NCBI GenBank assembly: GCA_041493035.1
Contig: JBGPYB010000212.1
Location: 1-6,626, forward strand
Length of the DNA: 6,626 nt
Reading direction: 5' to 3'
Source of the DNA: JBGPYB01 sp041493035
Lineage (GTDB): Bacteria; Acidobacteriota; Vicinamibacteria; Fen-336
Shown: piece by piece, positions 1-6,442 of the stretch
Numbering within the stretch: the stretch's first letter is position 1
How the letters are laid out: every line of letters begins with the position of its first letter
Notes under the pieces: model-generated
Told to the model about the DNA's origin: nothing
The model's database searches: none
Seen by the model: only the letters and a program-made list of their open reading frames with translations
Made by a program: the position numbers and the translations under genes

Positions 1-1048
1 CCTGAGCGAGGCGCGCGGGCAGAGCGAACCCCCGGACCGATCGGGCGGCGAGAAGGCCGGGGAGAACCGAGACGATCGCGAGAGCTGCGAGCGGAATCTC
101 TCCTGCCACACGGCCGAACGCCGCGAACCACGTAGGATCCGCCGCGGGTCCTCGTGTCGTACTCAGGAGTGCGTCGACGGCCCCCTCCACGGCCTGCCCC
201 ATCCGCGCCAGGGAAGCCGCATCGAGCTTGTCGGCGCCGTCGGTGGGCTGGTGGTACCAGGGGTAGAAGGCCGCGAACGACGAGTCCGAGGCGAAAACAG
301 CAGGAAGGCCTCCTTGCAGAAAAGACAGGTCGTCGCCATAGAGATCGGCCCGGAAGACGCGGACCCCGGCCTGGTACAACCACGGAATGAGCGGGTCTCC
401 GATGGCAAACGGGGATCCAGCGGCCGTCGACCCCTTGAGGGCGGCGGCGACGACCCAATTCGGGGCCACGACCGAACCCCCGGGACGGAGCGGATCCGCG
501 TAGGCCATCGTGTGCAAGACGGGGGTGCCGCCCTTCCAGCCGCACATCTCGATGACGAAGGCGACGACGAGGTGTCGCGCGTCGGGGCCGAGGGCCGAGA
601 TATACGCGCGAGAGCCCGTAGTTGTGGCCTTGCCTGTCGACCAGGCCTCCTCGCCATCGAAGGAGGCGAAGACGATGGTGCGAGGCCGCTCCTTTCGGTG
701 GGAGAAGGAACGAGCGGTCTCGATCAAAACGCCGACGCCGCCCCCGTCGTCGTACGCTCCGGGGGCCTCGGGAGCCGTGTCGTGGTGCGCGGCAACCACG
801 ACGAACTCGGGCCCGGCGGCGCGGAGCACCCCGATGACGTTCGCGCCACGAATCCCGTGGCTCTCGTAGTCCTGGAGATGGACCTCGGAAAGACCGGCGT
901 CGCGGAACTGGGCGGCCACGTACTGCGCAGCGAAGCTGTTTCGCGCCGAGCCCCAAGGGTGCGGTCCCAGAGCGGCAAGCTCCGAGGCGTGTCGGAGGGC
1001 GGCATCGCCGTCGATCTGGGCCGCGAGCAGGATCGGCGCGAGGAGCAT
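1..1048 (-). CDS. M28-family zinc exopeptidase (aminopeptidase-like), C-terminus cut by window edge
   Basis: Removes N-terminal residues from peptides using two zinc ions, judging by family; probably exported or membrane-bound. 349 residues are visible and the frame is still open at base 1. Aligned by eye to the Streptomyces-type aminopeptidase, the active site is intact: H88 (AHHD), bridging D100 (YDDGGG, 12 residues after H88, the usual spacing), general base E133 with ligand E134 (DGEEAW), E167 (IEMCG) and H266 (YHQPTD). Glu at 167 replaces the commoner Asp. A short insertion (about 136-144) separates the EE pair from GSRAYI. The N-terminus (MLLAPILLAA) is a very short hydrophobic stretch without a positive charge, so signal-peptide assignment is uncertain. 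Residues 318-335 are hydrophobic and may begin a C-terminal membrane region. The start is fixed: an in-frame stop lies at 1067-1069 and no other ATG/GTG/TTG follows it. No Shine-Dalgarno is seen; a -10 hexamer lies 10 nt upstream. The gene is divergent from the cupredoxin gene. Confidence 0.88.
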   Translation of the reverse strand, partial: MLLAPILLAAQIDGDAALRHASELAALGPHPWGSARNSFAAQYVAAQFRDAGLSEVHLQDYESHGIRGANVIGVLRAAGPEFVVVAAHHDTAPEAPGAYDDGGGVGVLIETARSFSHRKERPRTIVFASFDGEEAWSTGKATTTGSRAYISALGPDARHLVVAFVIEMCGWKGGTPVLHTMAYADPLRPGGSVVAPNWVVAAALKGSTAAGSPFAIGDPLIPWLYQAGVRVFRADLYGDDLSFLQGGLPAVFASDSSFAAFYPWYHQPTDGADKLDAASLARMGQAVEGAVDALLSTTRGPAADPTWFAAFGRVAGEIPLAALAIVSVLPGLLAARSVRGFALPARLAQ

Positions 1049-1051
1049 GGG

Positions 1052-1080
1052 CGGCGGGATTATAGGTTACAATCCCGCCG
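1052..1080. promoter_or_regulatory. Divergent promoter region inside a perfect 10-bp inverted repeat
   Basis: The arms CGGCGGGATT (1052-1061) and AATCCCGCCG (1071-1080) are exact reverse complements around a 9-nt spacer. This is the only AT-rich spot in a very GC-rich stretch. On the minus strand a perfect TATAAT occupies 1064-1059, 10 nt before the peptidase ATG. On the plus strand TACAAT (1068-1073, 5 of 6 consensus) lies 26 nt before the preferred cupredoxin GTG. No convincing -35 box is seen for either direction. The two -10 candidates lie 3 nt apart on opposite strands, so a protein bound to the dyad would affect both genes. An operator is the natural reading; an RNA hairpin or chance are alternatives. 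Confidence 0.55.
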
Positions 1081-1086
1081 TTTCTT

Positions 1087-1091
1087 GGAGG
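1087..1091 (+). promoter_or_regulatory. Shine-Dalgarno deciding the cupredoxin start
   Basis: GGAGG at 1087-1091 is followed by two in-frame GTG codons, at 1094 and 1100. The spacing to 1100 is 8 nt, which is normal; to 1094 it is only 2 nt. This favours GTG 1100 and gives a protein beginning M-R-G-T with a conventional signal peptide. Confidence 0.65.
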
Positions 1092-1099
1092 GGGTGCCG

Positions 1100-1756
1100 G
1101 TGCGCGGAACCTTGGCCCTGGCCGCCGTCCTCGCGGCCTCCCCCATTCTCGCCGGGACGATCAGCGGCAACGTTTCCATGACCGACAAGGGAGGGCGTGC
1201 CGCAACGGATCTCTCGGACGCGGTGATCTACGTGGAGGGCGCCCGTGCCACACTGAAACCGGCCAAGGCGACCATGACGATGAAGGCGAAGGCCTTCCTT
1301 CCACGCGTCGTCGTGGTGCCCGTGGGCGGAACCGTCGAGTTTCCCAACGAGGATCCCATCTTCCACAACGTCTTTTCGGTCTCGGGGGACAACCGCTTCG
1401 ATCTGGACCTCTACAAGAGACCCAAGAGCGGATCGTGGACGTTCCAGCATCCGGGAATCGCGCGCGTCTACTGCAACATCCACCCCCAGATGAGCGCGGT
1501 CATCGTCGTGCGCGACAATCCGTACTTCACGAAGGCGGCGACCGACGGAGCCTTCGTAATCGAAAGCGTGCCGGCCGGGAAGTACGCGCTGAAGGCCTGG
1601 CATGAGCGCGGAGGCGAAGCCTCCATCGACGTCGTCGTCCCGGCCGATGGGACGGTACAGGCTCAACTCGTGATGGACGCGTCCTCGTTCAAGCGGGCGC
1701 AGCACAAGAACAAGTTCGGCAAGGACTACTCGGCGCCGGGCGACGACAAGTACTGA
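1100..1756 (+). CDS. Secreted cupredoxin-like protein with C-terminal carboxypeptidase-regulatory-like module
   Basis: A 218-residue exported protein, probably binding one type-1 copper ion; electron-transfer or copper-binding role inferred. Residues 1-18 form a signal peptide (charged MR, then an Ala/Leu core ending ILA), with likely cleavage before G19. Residues about 68-138 look like plastocyanin: VPVGGTVEFPNED, then H89 (FHNVFS), then C125, H128 and M131 in a YCNIHPQM motif. These are the four expected type-1 copper ligands in the right order, with the usual Cys-x2-His-x2-Met cluster. Residues about 149-192 (DGAF...VPAGKYALKAWHE) resemble the beta-sandwich repeat of carboxypeptidase-regulatory-like domains. 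The tail 195-218 is hydrophilic and Lys-rich. Similar proteins are often loosely named methylamine utilisation proteins, but no mau genes are visible here. The stop codon lies 6 nt before the kinase start, so the two are probably co-transcribed. GTG 1100 was chosen over GTG 1094 on Shine-Dalgarno spacing. Confidence 0.87.
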   Translation: MRGTLALAAVLAASPILAGTISGNVSMTDKGGRAATDLSDAVIYVEGARATLKPAKATMTMKAKAFLPRVVVVPVGGTVEFPNEDPIFHNVFSVSGDNRFDLDLYKRPKSGSWTFQHPGIARVYCNIHPQMSAVIVVRDNPYFTKAATDGAFVIESVPAGKYALKAWHERGGEASIDVVVPADGTVQAQLVMDASSFKRAQHKNKFGKDYSAPGDDKY

Positions 1757-1762
1757 GCCCAT

Positions 1763-3799
1763 ATGGGACTGACCCAGAAGATCCTCCTGTTCGTGAGCCT
1801 GCTGGTGGTTGCCCTCGTGGGAACGACTCTCGCCTTCACGACCTTCCAGGCGAACCGCCTGGCTCACGCGACGATCTATCAGGCGCTCTCCGAAACCCGC
1901 GGCGTCTGGGAGACGTTCCAGACCGACCGCTACAACAAGCTGAAGCTCGGCGTGCGAGTGCTCGGGAACGATCCCGCGTTCAAGGCGGCGATCACCTCGG
2001 ACCAGGCCACGGTCTACGACATGCTGCAAGAGCGCGGCAAGGACCTGGGCGCCGACTTCTTCGTGGCGACCGATTCCGCAGGCATCGTCATCGCCCGCAG
2101 CGATCGGCCGGGGGCGCAGGGACAGGATCTCTCCAAGGATCCGGTGGTCATGAAGCCGCTGGAAGGCGAGGAGTCGGCCACGGTCTGGCCACAGGGAGAC
2201 AAGCTGTTTCACGCGGTCTCCGTCCCGATGCAGTTCGGGGCCCAGATCGTGGGGGTCCTGATCGCCGGTTACGGTATCGACGAGCCCCTGGCCAACGACA
2301 TTCGAAAGCTCACCCACAGCGAGATGGCCTATCTCACGCAGCAGGCAGGACGGGCGCCGCAGCTTTCGGTCTCGTCGCTCGGACCGAAGGAGAACGGCCT
2401 GCGCGCGGCGCTGGGGCGACCCGAGTTTCAAAGCGGCACAGGCGAGCCCTTCGAGGTCGACCTCGCTGGCGAGCGTCACGTAGGCGCGGTCGTCCCTTTG
2501 AAATCAGCCTCGGGCCAGGCCGTAGGCTCCGTCGTCGCCTTGCGAAGCCTGCGCGACGAGATGGCGTCCTTCACTCGTTTTCGCAACGGCCTCATAGAGG
2601 TATCCCTCGTCGTCATGGCCCTGGCCCTGGTGATCGCGTACTTTGCCGCGTCGCGGATCACGGGACCGGTGCGCACCCTCGCGAGCCTGGTGGAGCGGGC
2701 CCGGGACGGTTCTTACTCGGGGGCGGTATCAGTGGCCACGAGCGACGAGATCGGCGTCCTGGCCCGAGCCTTCAACAGCCTTCTGGCGGACCTCCGCGAG
2801 AAGGAGCAGATGATCGGCTTCCTTCGGGAAGGGATGACGCTCATGCGGAAGGGGGCCACTCAGACGGGGACCAGCCTTCCAAGCCTCGACATCGACAACG
2901 CCCCGACGGCCTCCCTCGCGGCGGTGTCCGCCCAGGCGAGCGGGAAGATCGAGAAGGGGACGGTCTTCGGGGGGCGTTACGAGATCATGGGCCTTCTCGG
3001 CAAGGGGGGCATGGGCGCGGTCTACCGGGCCCGCGACCGTCAGCTCGACGAGGTCGTCGCCGTCAAGGTGCTCCGGCCCGAGGTCGTGAAGGAAGACGCG
3101 TCCCTACTCGATCGCTTCAAGCACGAGACCAAGCTGGCCCGCAAGATCACCCACCGGAACGTTCTCCGCACTCACGACTTCGGCGAAACGGAGGGGACGC
3201 CCTACATCTCGATGGAGTACGTCGACGGCATCACCCTCAAGGACCTGATCCAGAGCAAGGGCGCTCTGCCAGTCGGCGTGGGCCTCCGGATCGCCAAACA
3301 GATGTGCCAGGGACTCGACGCCGCCCATCGCCAGGGCGTCATCCACCGCGACATCAAGCCCCAGAACATGCTGATCCTTCCCGAAACCGGCGAGCTCAAG
3401 ATCATGGACTTCGGGATCGCGCGCGGGGCGGAGGTGAAGGCGGGCGCGGGGGGTTTGACCACCGACGGAACGGTCATGGGGACCCCGGACTACATGGCGC
3501 CGGAGCAGGCTCAAGGCCAGGCAGTGGACTTTCGCACGGACATCTACGCGCTCGGGGTCGTGCTCTTCGAGGTCTTCACCGGCTCGCTCCCCTTCAAGGG
3601 AGACACGCCCATGGCGACGGTCTTGGCGCACATCCAGAACACACCGCCCAAGCCGCGCAGCCGGAACCCGCGCCTCCCCGAAAACCTCGAGGCTCTCATC
3701 CTGCGCTGCATGGAGAAAGATCCGGCCGCGCGGTACGGCCGCGTGGCCGACGTCCTCAAGGACCTGACGGCCGTCTCGTCGAGCGTCGAAGCGGCGTAG
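1763..3799 (+). CDS. Transmembrane receptor Ser/Thr kinase: Cache-like sensor, HAMP, Hanks-type kinase
   Basis: A 678-residue predicted inner-membrane receptor that phosphorylates Ser/Thr on unknown cytoplasmic targets. Order: TM1 (about 7-27); extracytoplasmic sensor (about 28-275), whose first half (GADFFVATDSAGIVIARS, then GVLIAGYGID) resembles a double-Cache sensor; TM2 (about 277-296); HAMP (about 297-350, with P302 and the DEIGVLARAFN segment at 328-338); a Ser/Thr/Ala-rich linker (about 357-403); kinase domain (about 405-672). The kinase looks active: glycine loop GKGGMGAVY (413-421), K435 in VAVK, E455 in helix C, HRD catalytic D530 with KPQN, DFG D549, and APE E581. The activation loop has several Thr residues (GLTTDGTVMGT), plausible autophosphorylation sites. 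HRD with Arg indicates an RD kinase regulated through that loop. The sensor precedes the kinase, opposite to PknB-type kinases with a C-terminal outer domain. No Shine-Dalgarno is obvious; the 6-nt gap suggests translational coupling to the cupredoxin gene. Confidence 0.9.
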   Translation: MGLTQKILLFVSLLVVALVGTTLAFTTFQANRLAHATIYQALSETRGVWETFQTDRYNKLKLGVRVLGNDPAFKAAITSDQATVYDMLQERGKDLGADFFVATDSAGIVIARSDRPGAQGQDLSKDPVVMKPLEGEESATVWPQGDKLFHAVSVPMQFGAQIVGVLIAGYGIDEPLANDIRKLTHSEMAYLTQQAGRAPQLSVSSLGPKENGLRAALGRPEFQSGTGEPFEVDLAGERHVGAVVPLKSASGQAVGSVVALRSLRDEMASFTRFRNGLIEVSLVVMALALVIAYFAASRITGPVRTLASLVERARDGSYSGAVSVATSDEIGVLARAFNSLLADLREKEQMIGFLREGMTLMRKGATQTGTSLPSLDIDNAPTASLAAVSAQASGKIEKGTVFGGRYEIMGLLGKGGMGAVYRARDRQLDEVVAVKVLRPEVVKEDASLLDRFKHETKLARKITHRNVLRTHDFGETEGTPYISMEYVDGITLKDLIQSKGALPVGVGLRIAKQMCQGLDAAHRQGVIHRDIKPQNMLILPETGELKIMDFGIARGAEVKAGAGGLTTDGTVMGTPDYMAPEQAQGQAVDFRTDIYALGVVLFEVFTGSLPFKGDTPMATVLAHIQNTPPKPRSRNPRLPENLEALILRCMEKDPAARYGRVADVLKDLTAVSSSVEAA

Positions 3800-3802
3800 G
3801 CG

Positions 3803-4579
3803 CTAGCGCGGCGCCCGGTGCGCCGCGTGCCACCGGCCCAACCACAAAGGGAGCTGATCGACCAGGGCGGTCATGATGGTGCGGGCTCCCGCCGCGAAGA
3901 CCTCCGGGCTGCCGTAGGCCTCGCCGCTCGTCTCACTGACGAGGTCCGAAACACCGCGCAGGATCACGACCGGCGTCCGGTTGGCCCGCGCGACCCAGGC
4001 GATGGCTCCCGATTCCCAGTCGGCGGCAACGGCATGGTACTGGCTGATAAGAGGCGGGACGTCCGCCGGCAGGATGTCGCGATCGGCCGAGAGTAGAAGG
4101 CCGCGCTGCACGCCCTTCGGATCGTCGCCTGTGGCCCAGGCGAGGTCGATGTCCGTGGTGTAGTCGCCGATCGCCTCGGCCGCGTCACCCATCTGCTCGA
4201 CGATGTCGTAGACGAGAGTCCGGTTGGCCAGGAGCACCGCGCCTTTGGGGACCGCTCCGCGGAACCCTCCGCACGTACCGAGGTTCACGAGGAGCTCCGG
4301 CTTCCAGCGAGTGATCGCGTACTGACTGGAGCCCGCGGCCGCGATCTTCCCCCAGCCCCCGTGAAAGAAGATGACCGGGATATCGCGACCCCCGACCTTC
4401 ACGGGGCGCGAGAACCACTCCCCGTAGGGTGACGCGCTCCCCACGACGTCGGTTGCGATCCGAGGAAGCGCCTTCCATTCGGCGTCGGCCGACACGAGCA
4501 CGACGATCTCGGCAGTCGCGAGGGACGGAAGGGCCGCGACAACGAGGCCGAGCAGAAGGAGGGCGAGTCGTCTTCTCAC
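3803..4579 (-). CDS. Exported nucleoside phosphorylase-superfamily protein, MTA/SAH nucleosidase-like
   Basis: A 258-residue member of the PNP/UDP phosphorylase superfamily, closest by eye to 5'-methylthioadenosine/S-adenosylhomocysteine nucleosidase, which hydrolyses the adenine-ribose bond. Mature-protein motifs: IVVLVSADAEW (25-35) with E34 at the position of E. coli MTAN E12; VNLGTCGGF (98-106) at the usual TGSAGG loop; DWESGAIAWVA (187-197) with E189 matching ribose-binding E174; VVILRGVSD (204-212) with R208 and D212 matching R193 and catalytic D197. Unusually for a nucleosidase that normally handles cytoplasmic SAM by-products, residues 1-23 form a textbook signal peptide (M-R-R-R, long Leu/Val core, ending LATA), which predicts a periplasmic or secreted enzyme. 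GTG 4579 was chosen because it begins exactly at this signal peptide; earlier in-frame starts would overlap pckG deeply. It follows pckG by 10 nt without an obvious Shine-Dalgarno, so co-transcription is likely. Substrate is not certain; other nucleosides or a binding role are possible. Confidence 0.83.
   Translation of the reverse strand: MRRRLALLLLGLVVAALPSLATAEIVVLVSADAEWKALPRIATDVVGSASPYGEWFSRPVKVGGRDIPVIFFHGGWGKIAAAGSSQYAITRWKPELLVNLGTCGGFRGAVPKGAVLLANRTLVYDIVEQMGDAAEAIGDYTTDIDLAWATGDDPKGVQRGLLLSADRDILPADVPPLISQYHAVAADWESGAIAWVARANRTPVVILRGVSDLVSETSGEAYGSPEVFAAGARTIMTALVDQLPLWLGRWHAAHRAPR
3807..3827 (+). terminator. Strong GC hairpin 8 nt after the kinase stop, possible terminator
   Basis: The arms CGCGGCGC (3807-3814) and GCGCCGCG (3820-3827) pair perfectly over 8 bp around a 5-nt loop, CCGGT. 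The hairpin starts just past the kinase stop (3797-3799) and lies within the last codons of the opposing nucleosidase gene. No T-tract follows on either strand, so classical intrinsic termination is not shown. It may act as a T-less terminator or 3'-end stabiliser for the kinase mRNA. A short palindrome, GCGCTAGCGC (3800-3809), overlaps its left edge and contains the opposing stop codon. Confidence 0.35.
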
Positions 4580-4589
4580 GAACAGTGGC

Positions 4590-6341
4590 TCAGGCCGTCG
4601 TGGTCGCGCCCAGACGATGGGCAAGGGCGTCGAGAGCGCCGTCCAGCTCGGAGGGAAGGCGGTCCCCGAAGCGGTCGAAGAACTCGCGGATCGCAGGCAG
4701 CTCGGCCGCCCACTCATCGCGGTCCACACGCAGGAGCGCGTCCAAGGTCGCTTTGGGCAGATCGAGGCCGTCGAGGTTCAAGGCACCAGCGGTCGGAACC
4801 AGACCGACGGGCGTTTCGGTGGCCTTCCCCTTGCCGCCAATCCGGTCGATCATCCAGAGAAGAACCCGAAGGTTCTGACCGAACCCGGGCCAGAGGAACT
4901 TCCCGTCGGCCCCGGTGCGGAACCAGTTCACGTGGAAGATCGCCGGCGGCTTTGCCACGGCGCGCCCCATCTTCAGCCAGTGGCCGAAGTAATCGGCCAT
5001 GTTGTAGCCGCAGAAGGGGAGCATGGCCATGGGGTCGCGTCGCACGACGCCGACCTTGCCCGTGGCAGCGGCCGTGGTCTCGGAACCCATGGTGGCTGCG
5101 ACGAAGACCCCGTGGTTCCAGTCGAAGGCCTGGAAGACGAGAGGTGCCACGTTAGCCCGGCGCCCACCGAAGATGATGGCCGAGAGGGGCACGCCCTGCG
5201 GATCCTCCCAGCGCGACGACATGCTCGGGCACTGGCGCGCGGCCACGGTGAAGCGCGAATTGGGGTGGGCCGCCTTGCCGGTCCGATCCCAGCGCTTTCC
5301 CTGCCAGTCGATCAGGTCGGCCGGTGGGTTCTGGTCCTTCCCTTCCCACCACGGGATACCGTCGGGCGTCGCGGCCACGTTGGTGAAGATGGTGTCGTGG
5401 TCGATCGTGGCCATGGCGTTCGGGTTCGTGTCGGGTCCGGTGCCGGGAACCACGCCGAAGAACCCCGCCTCGGGATTCACGGCCCAGAGGCGTCCGTCGG
5501 GCCCCGGGCGCAGCCAGGCGATGTCGTCCCCGACCGTCCGCACCTTGTACCCCAGGTCTTCGAGGGGCGAGACGAGCATGGCCAGGTTCGTCTTGCCGCA
5601 GGCCGACGGGAAAGCGGCTGCGATGTAGTGGACCTCGGCGCTCGGAAGGCTGATCTCGAGAATGAGCATGTGCTCGGCCATCCATCCCTGGTCCCGGGCC
5701 ATGGTGCTCGCGATCCGCAGGGCGAAGCACTTCTTCCCCAGAAGGGCGTTCCCGCCGTAGCCCGAGCCGACGCTCCAGATCAGGCGCTCCTCGGGGAAGT
5801 GGACGATGAACCGTCGGTCGGGAGACAGATCCCCCACCGAGTGCAGACCGGGGACGAATTCCTCACCGCCGCCGAGCTGGTCGAGCGCCGCCCCTCCCAT
5901 CCGCGTCATGAGCCTCATGTTGGCCACGACGTACGGACTGTCCGTGACCTCGATCCCCACCTTGCTGAAGGGAGAGCCCAGCGGGCCCATAACGTACGGG
6001 ACCACGTACATCGTTCGCCCCTTCATCACACCGTCGAAGAGGGGGCCGACCTTGGCGCGAGCATCTGCCGGCGACATCCAGTTGTTTGTGGGGCCCGCAT
6101 CGTCCTTGGAGCAACTCGATATGAAGGTAAGGTGCTCCGTGCGGGCCACGTCGGACGGGTGGCTCCGATGGAGCGTGGAGCCGGGCGCCGAATGGGGGTT
6201 GAGGCGCGAGAGCGTGCCGTCGGCCACCATCTGGTCGACGAGGCGCGCGTTCTCGGCCTCGGATCCGTCGCACCACACGATCCGCTCCGGCCGGACGACG
6301 GCGGCGGCCGACTCGACCCAACGTTCCGCAGGACGCGACAT
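4590..6341 (-). CDS. pckG: Phosphoenolpyruvate carboxykinase (GTP)
   Basis: Cytosolic enzyme converting oxaloacetate and GTP to PEP, CO2 and GDP: the entry step of gluconeogenesis from TCA intermediates (EC 4.1.1.32). The 583 residues are close to full length for the GTP class, which is unrelated in sequence detail to the ATP-type PckA. Visible motifs: SPYVVANMRLMTRMG (135-149, substrate region); YGGNALLGKKCFALR (195-209, with the metal-site lysine); AEHMLI (222-227, metal-site His224); P-loop FPSACGKTN (244-252) with the hyper-reactive C248 typical of GTP-PEPCK; GDDIAW (271-276, metal-site Asp); FGGRRA (391-396, guanine-nucleotide side); a mobile lid around GSETTAAATGK (419-429); and NWFR (472-475). 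All look intact. The ATG at 6341 agrees with the family N-terminus (RWVE...). No Shine-Dalgarno precedes it; the promoter placement suggests a leaderless mRNA. The gene lies 101 nt from mvaB and 10 nt before the nucleosidase gene. Confidence 0.97.
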   Translation of the reverse strand: MSRPAERWVESAAAVVRPERIVWCDGSEAENARLVDQMVADGTLSRLNPHSAPGSTLHRSHPSDVARTEHLTFISSCSKDDAGPTNNWMSPADARAKVGPLFDGVMKGRTMYVVPYVMGPLGSPFSKVGIEVTDSPYVVANMRLMTRMGGAALDQLGGGEEFVPGLHSVGDLSPDRRFIVHFPEERLIWSVGSGYGGNALLGKKCFALRIASTMARDQGWMAEHMLILEISLPSAEVHYIAAAFPSACGKTNLAMLVSPLEDLGYKVRTVGDDIAWLRPGPDGRLWAVNPEAGFFGVVPGTGPDTNPNAMATIDHDTIFTNVAATPDGIPWWEGKDQNPPADLIDWQGKRWDRTGKAAHPNSRFTVAARQCPSMSSRWEDPQGVPLSAIIFGGRRANVAPLVFQAFDWNHGVFVAATMGSETTAAATGKVGVVRRDPMAMLPFCGYNMADYFGHWLKMGRAVAKPPAIFHVNWFRTGADGKFLWPGFGQNLRVLLWMIDRIGGKGKATETPVGLVPTAGALNLDGLDLPKATLDALLRVDRDEWAAELPAIREFFDRFGDRLPSELDGALDALAHRLGATTTA

Positions 6342-6347
6342 ACGAGG

Positions 6348-6377
6348 ATTCTAGGTGTCGCCTTTCGAGAGTGTCAA
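6348..6377 (-). promoter_or_regulatory. Sigma70-type promoter of pckG, probably leaderless
   Basis: Read on the minus strand, a perfect -35 TTGACA (6377-6372) is separated by 18 bp from -10 TAGAAT (6353-6348, 5 of 6 consensus). Six bases, CCTCGT, then separate the -10 from the ATG, so the expected +1 is the A of the start codon (6341). The absence of any Shine-Dalgarno agrees with a leaderless transcript. pckG and the following nucleosidase gene would be read from here. Confidence 0.6.
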
Positions 6378-6419
6378 CGCGAGCCGCAGGCGGATCCTGC
6401 CGACCGGACGGTGGCACCT

Positions 6420-6439
6420 GGGCGGGAGCATCGCCGCCC
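6420..6439 (-). terminator. Short GC hairpin just after the mvaB stop, weak terminator candidate
   Basis: Read on the minus strand, GGGCGG and CCGCCC form a 6-bp stem with an 8-nt loop, starting 3 nt after the mvaB TAA. No T-run follows. It lies between mvaB and the pckG promoter, where a terminator would be expected, but the stem is short for such GC-rich DNA. The rest of the 101-nt gap (6342-6442) holds only the pckG promoter and nothing else I can support. Confidence 0.3.
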
Positions 6440-6442
6440 GGA

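Noticed and set aside
251..1099. Long plus-strand open frame leading into the cupredoxin gene
   Set aside because: Its translation is Arg/Gly-rich without recognisable motifs and runs opposite the M28 peptidase, whose full active site reads on the minus strand. The true gene starts at the Shine-Dalgarno-supported GTG 1100.
1100..1756. Assignment to methylamine utilisation (mau)
   Set aside because: Relatives often carry that name, but no methylamine dehydrogenase or other mau gene is present, so only the copper-protein reading is supported.
1758..1767. Perfect palindrome CCCATATGGG spanning the kinase start codon
   Set aside because: It is only 10 bp, has no second copy nearby and no promoter context; chance is sufficient.
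1067..2479. 470-codon minus-strand open frame across the cupredoxin gene and kinase sensor region
   Set aside because: It lies antisense to two well-supported genes, has no recognisable motif, and its composition is what GC-rich codon bias creates on the opposite strand.
3803..4729. Longer nucleosidase starting at 4729
   Set aside because: It would overlap the pckG end by about 140 nt and add a Ser/Pro/Arg-rich stretch before a clear signal peptide. GTG 4579 places the signal peptide at the N-terminus.
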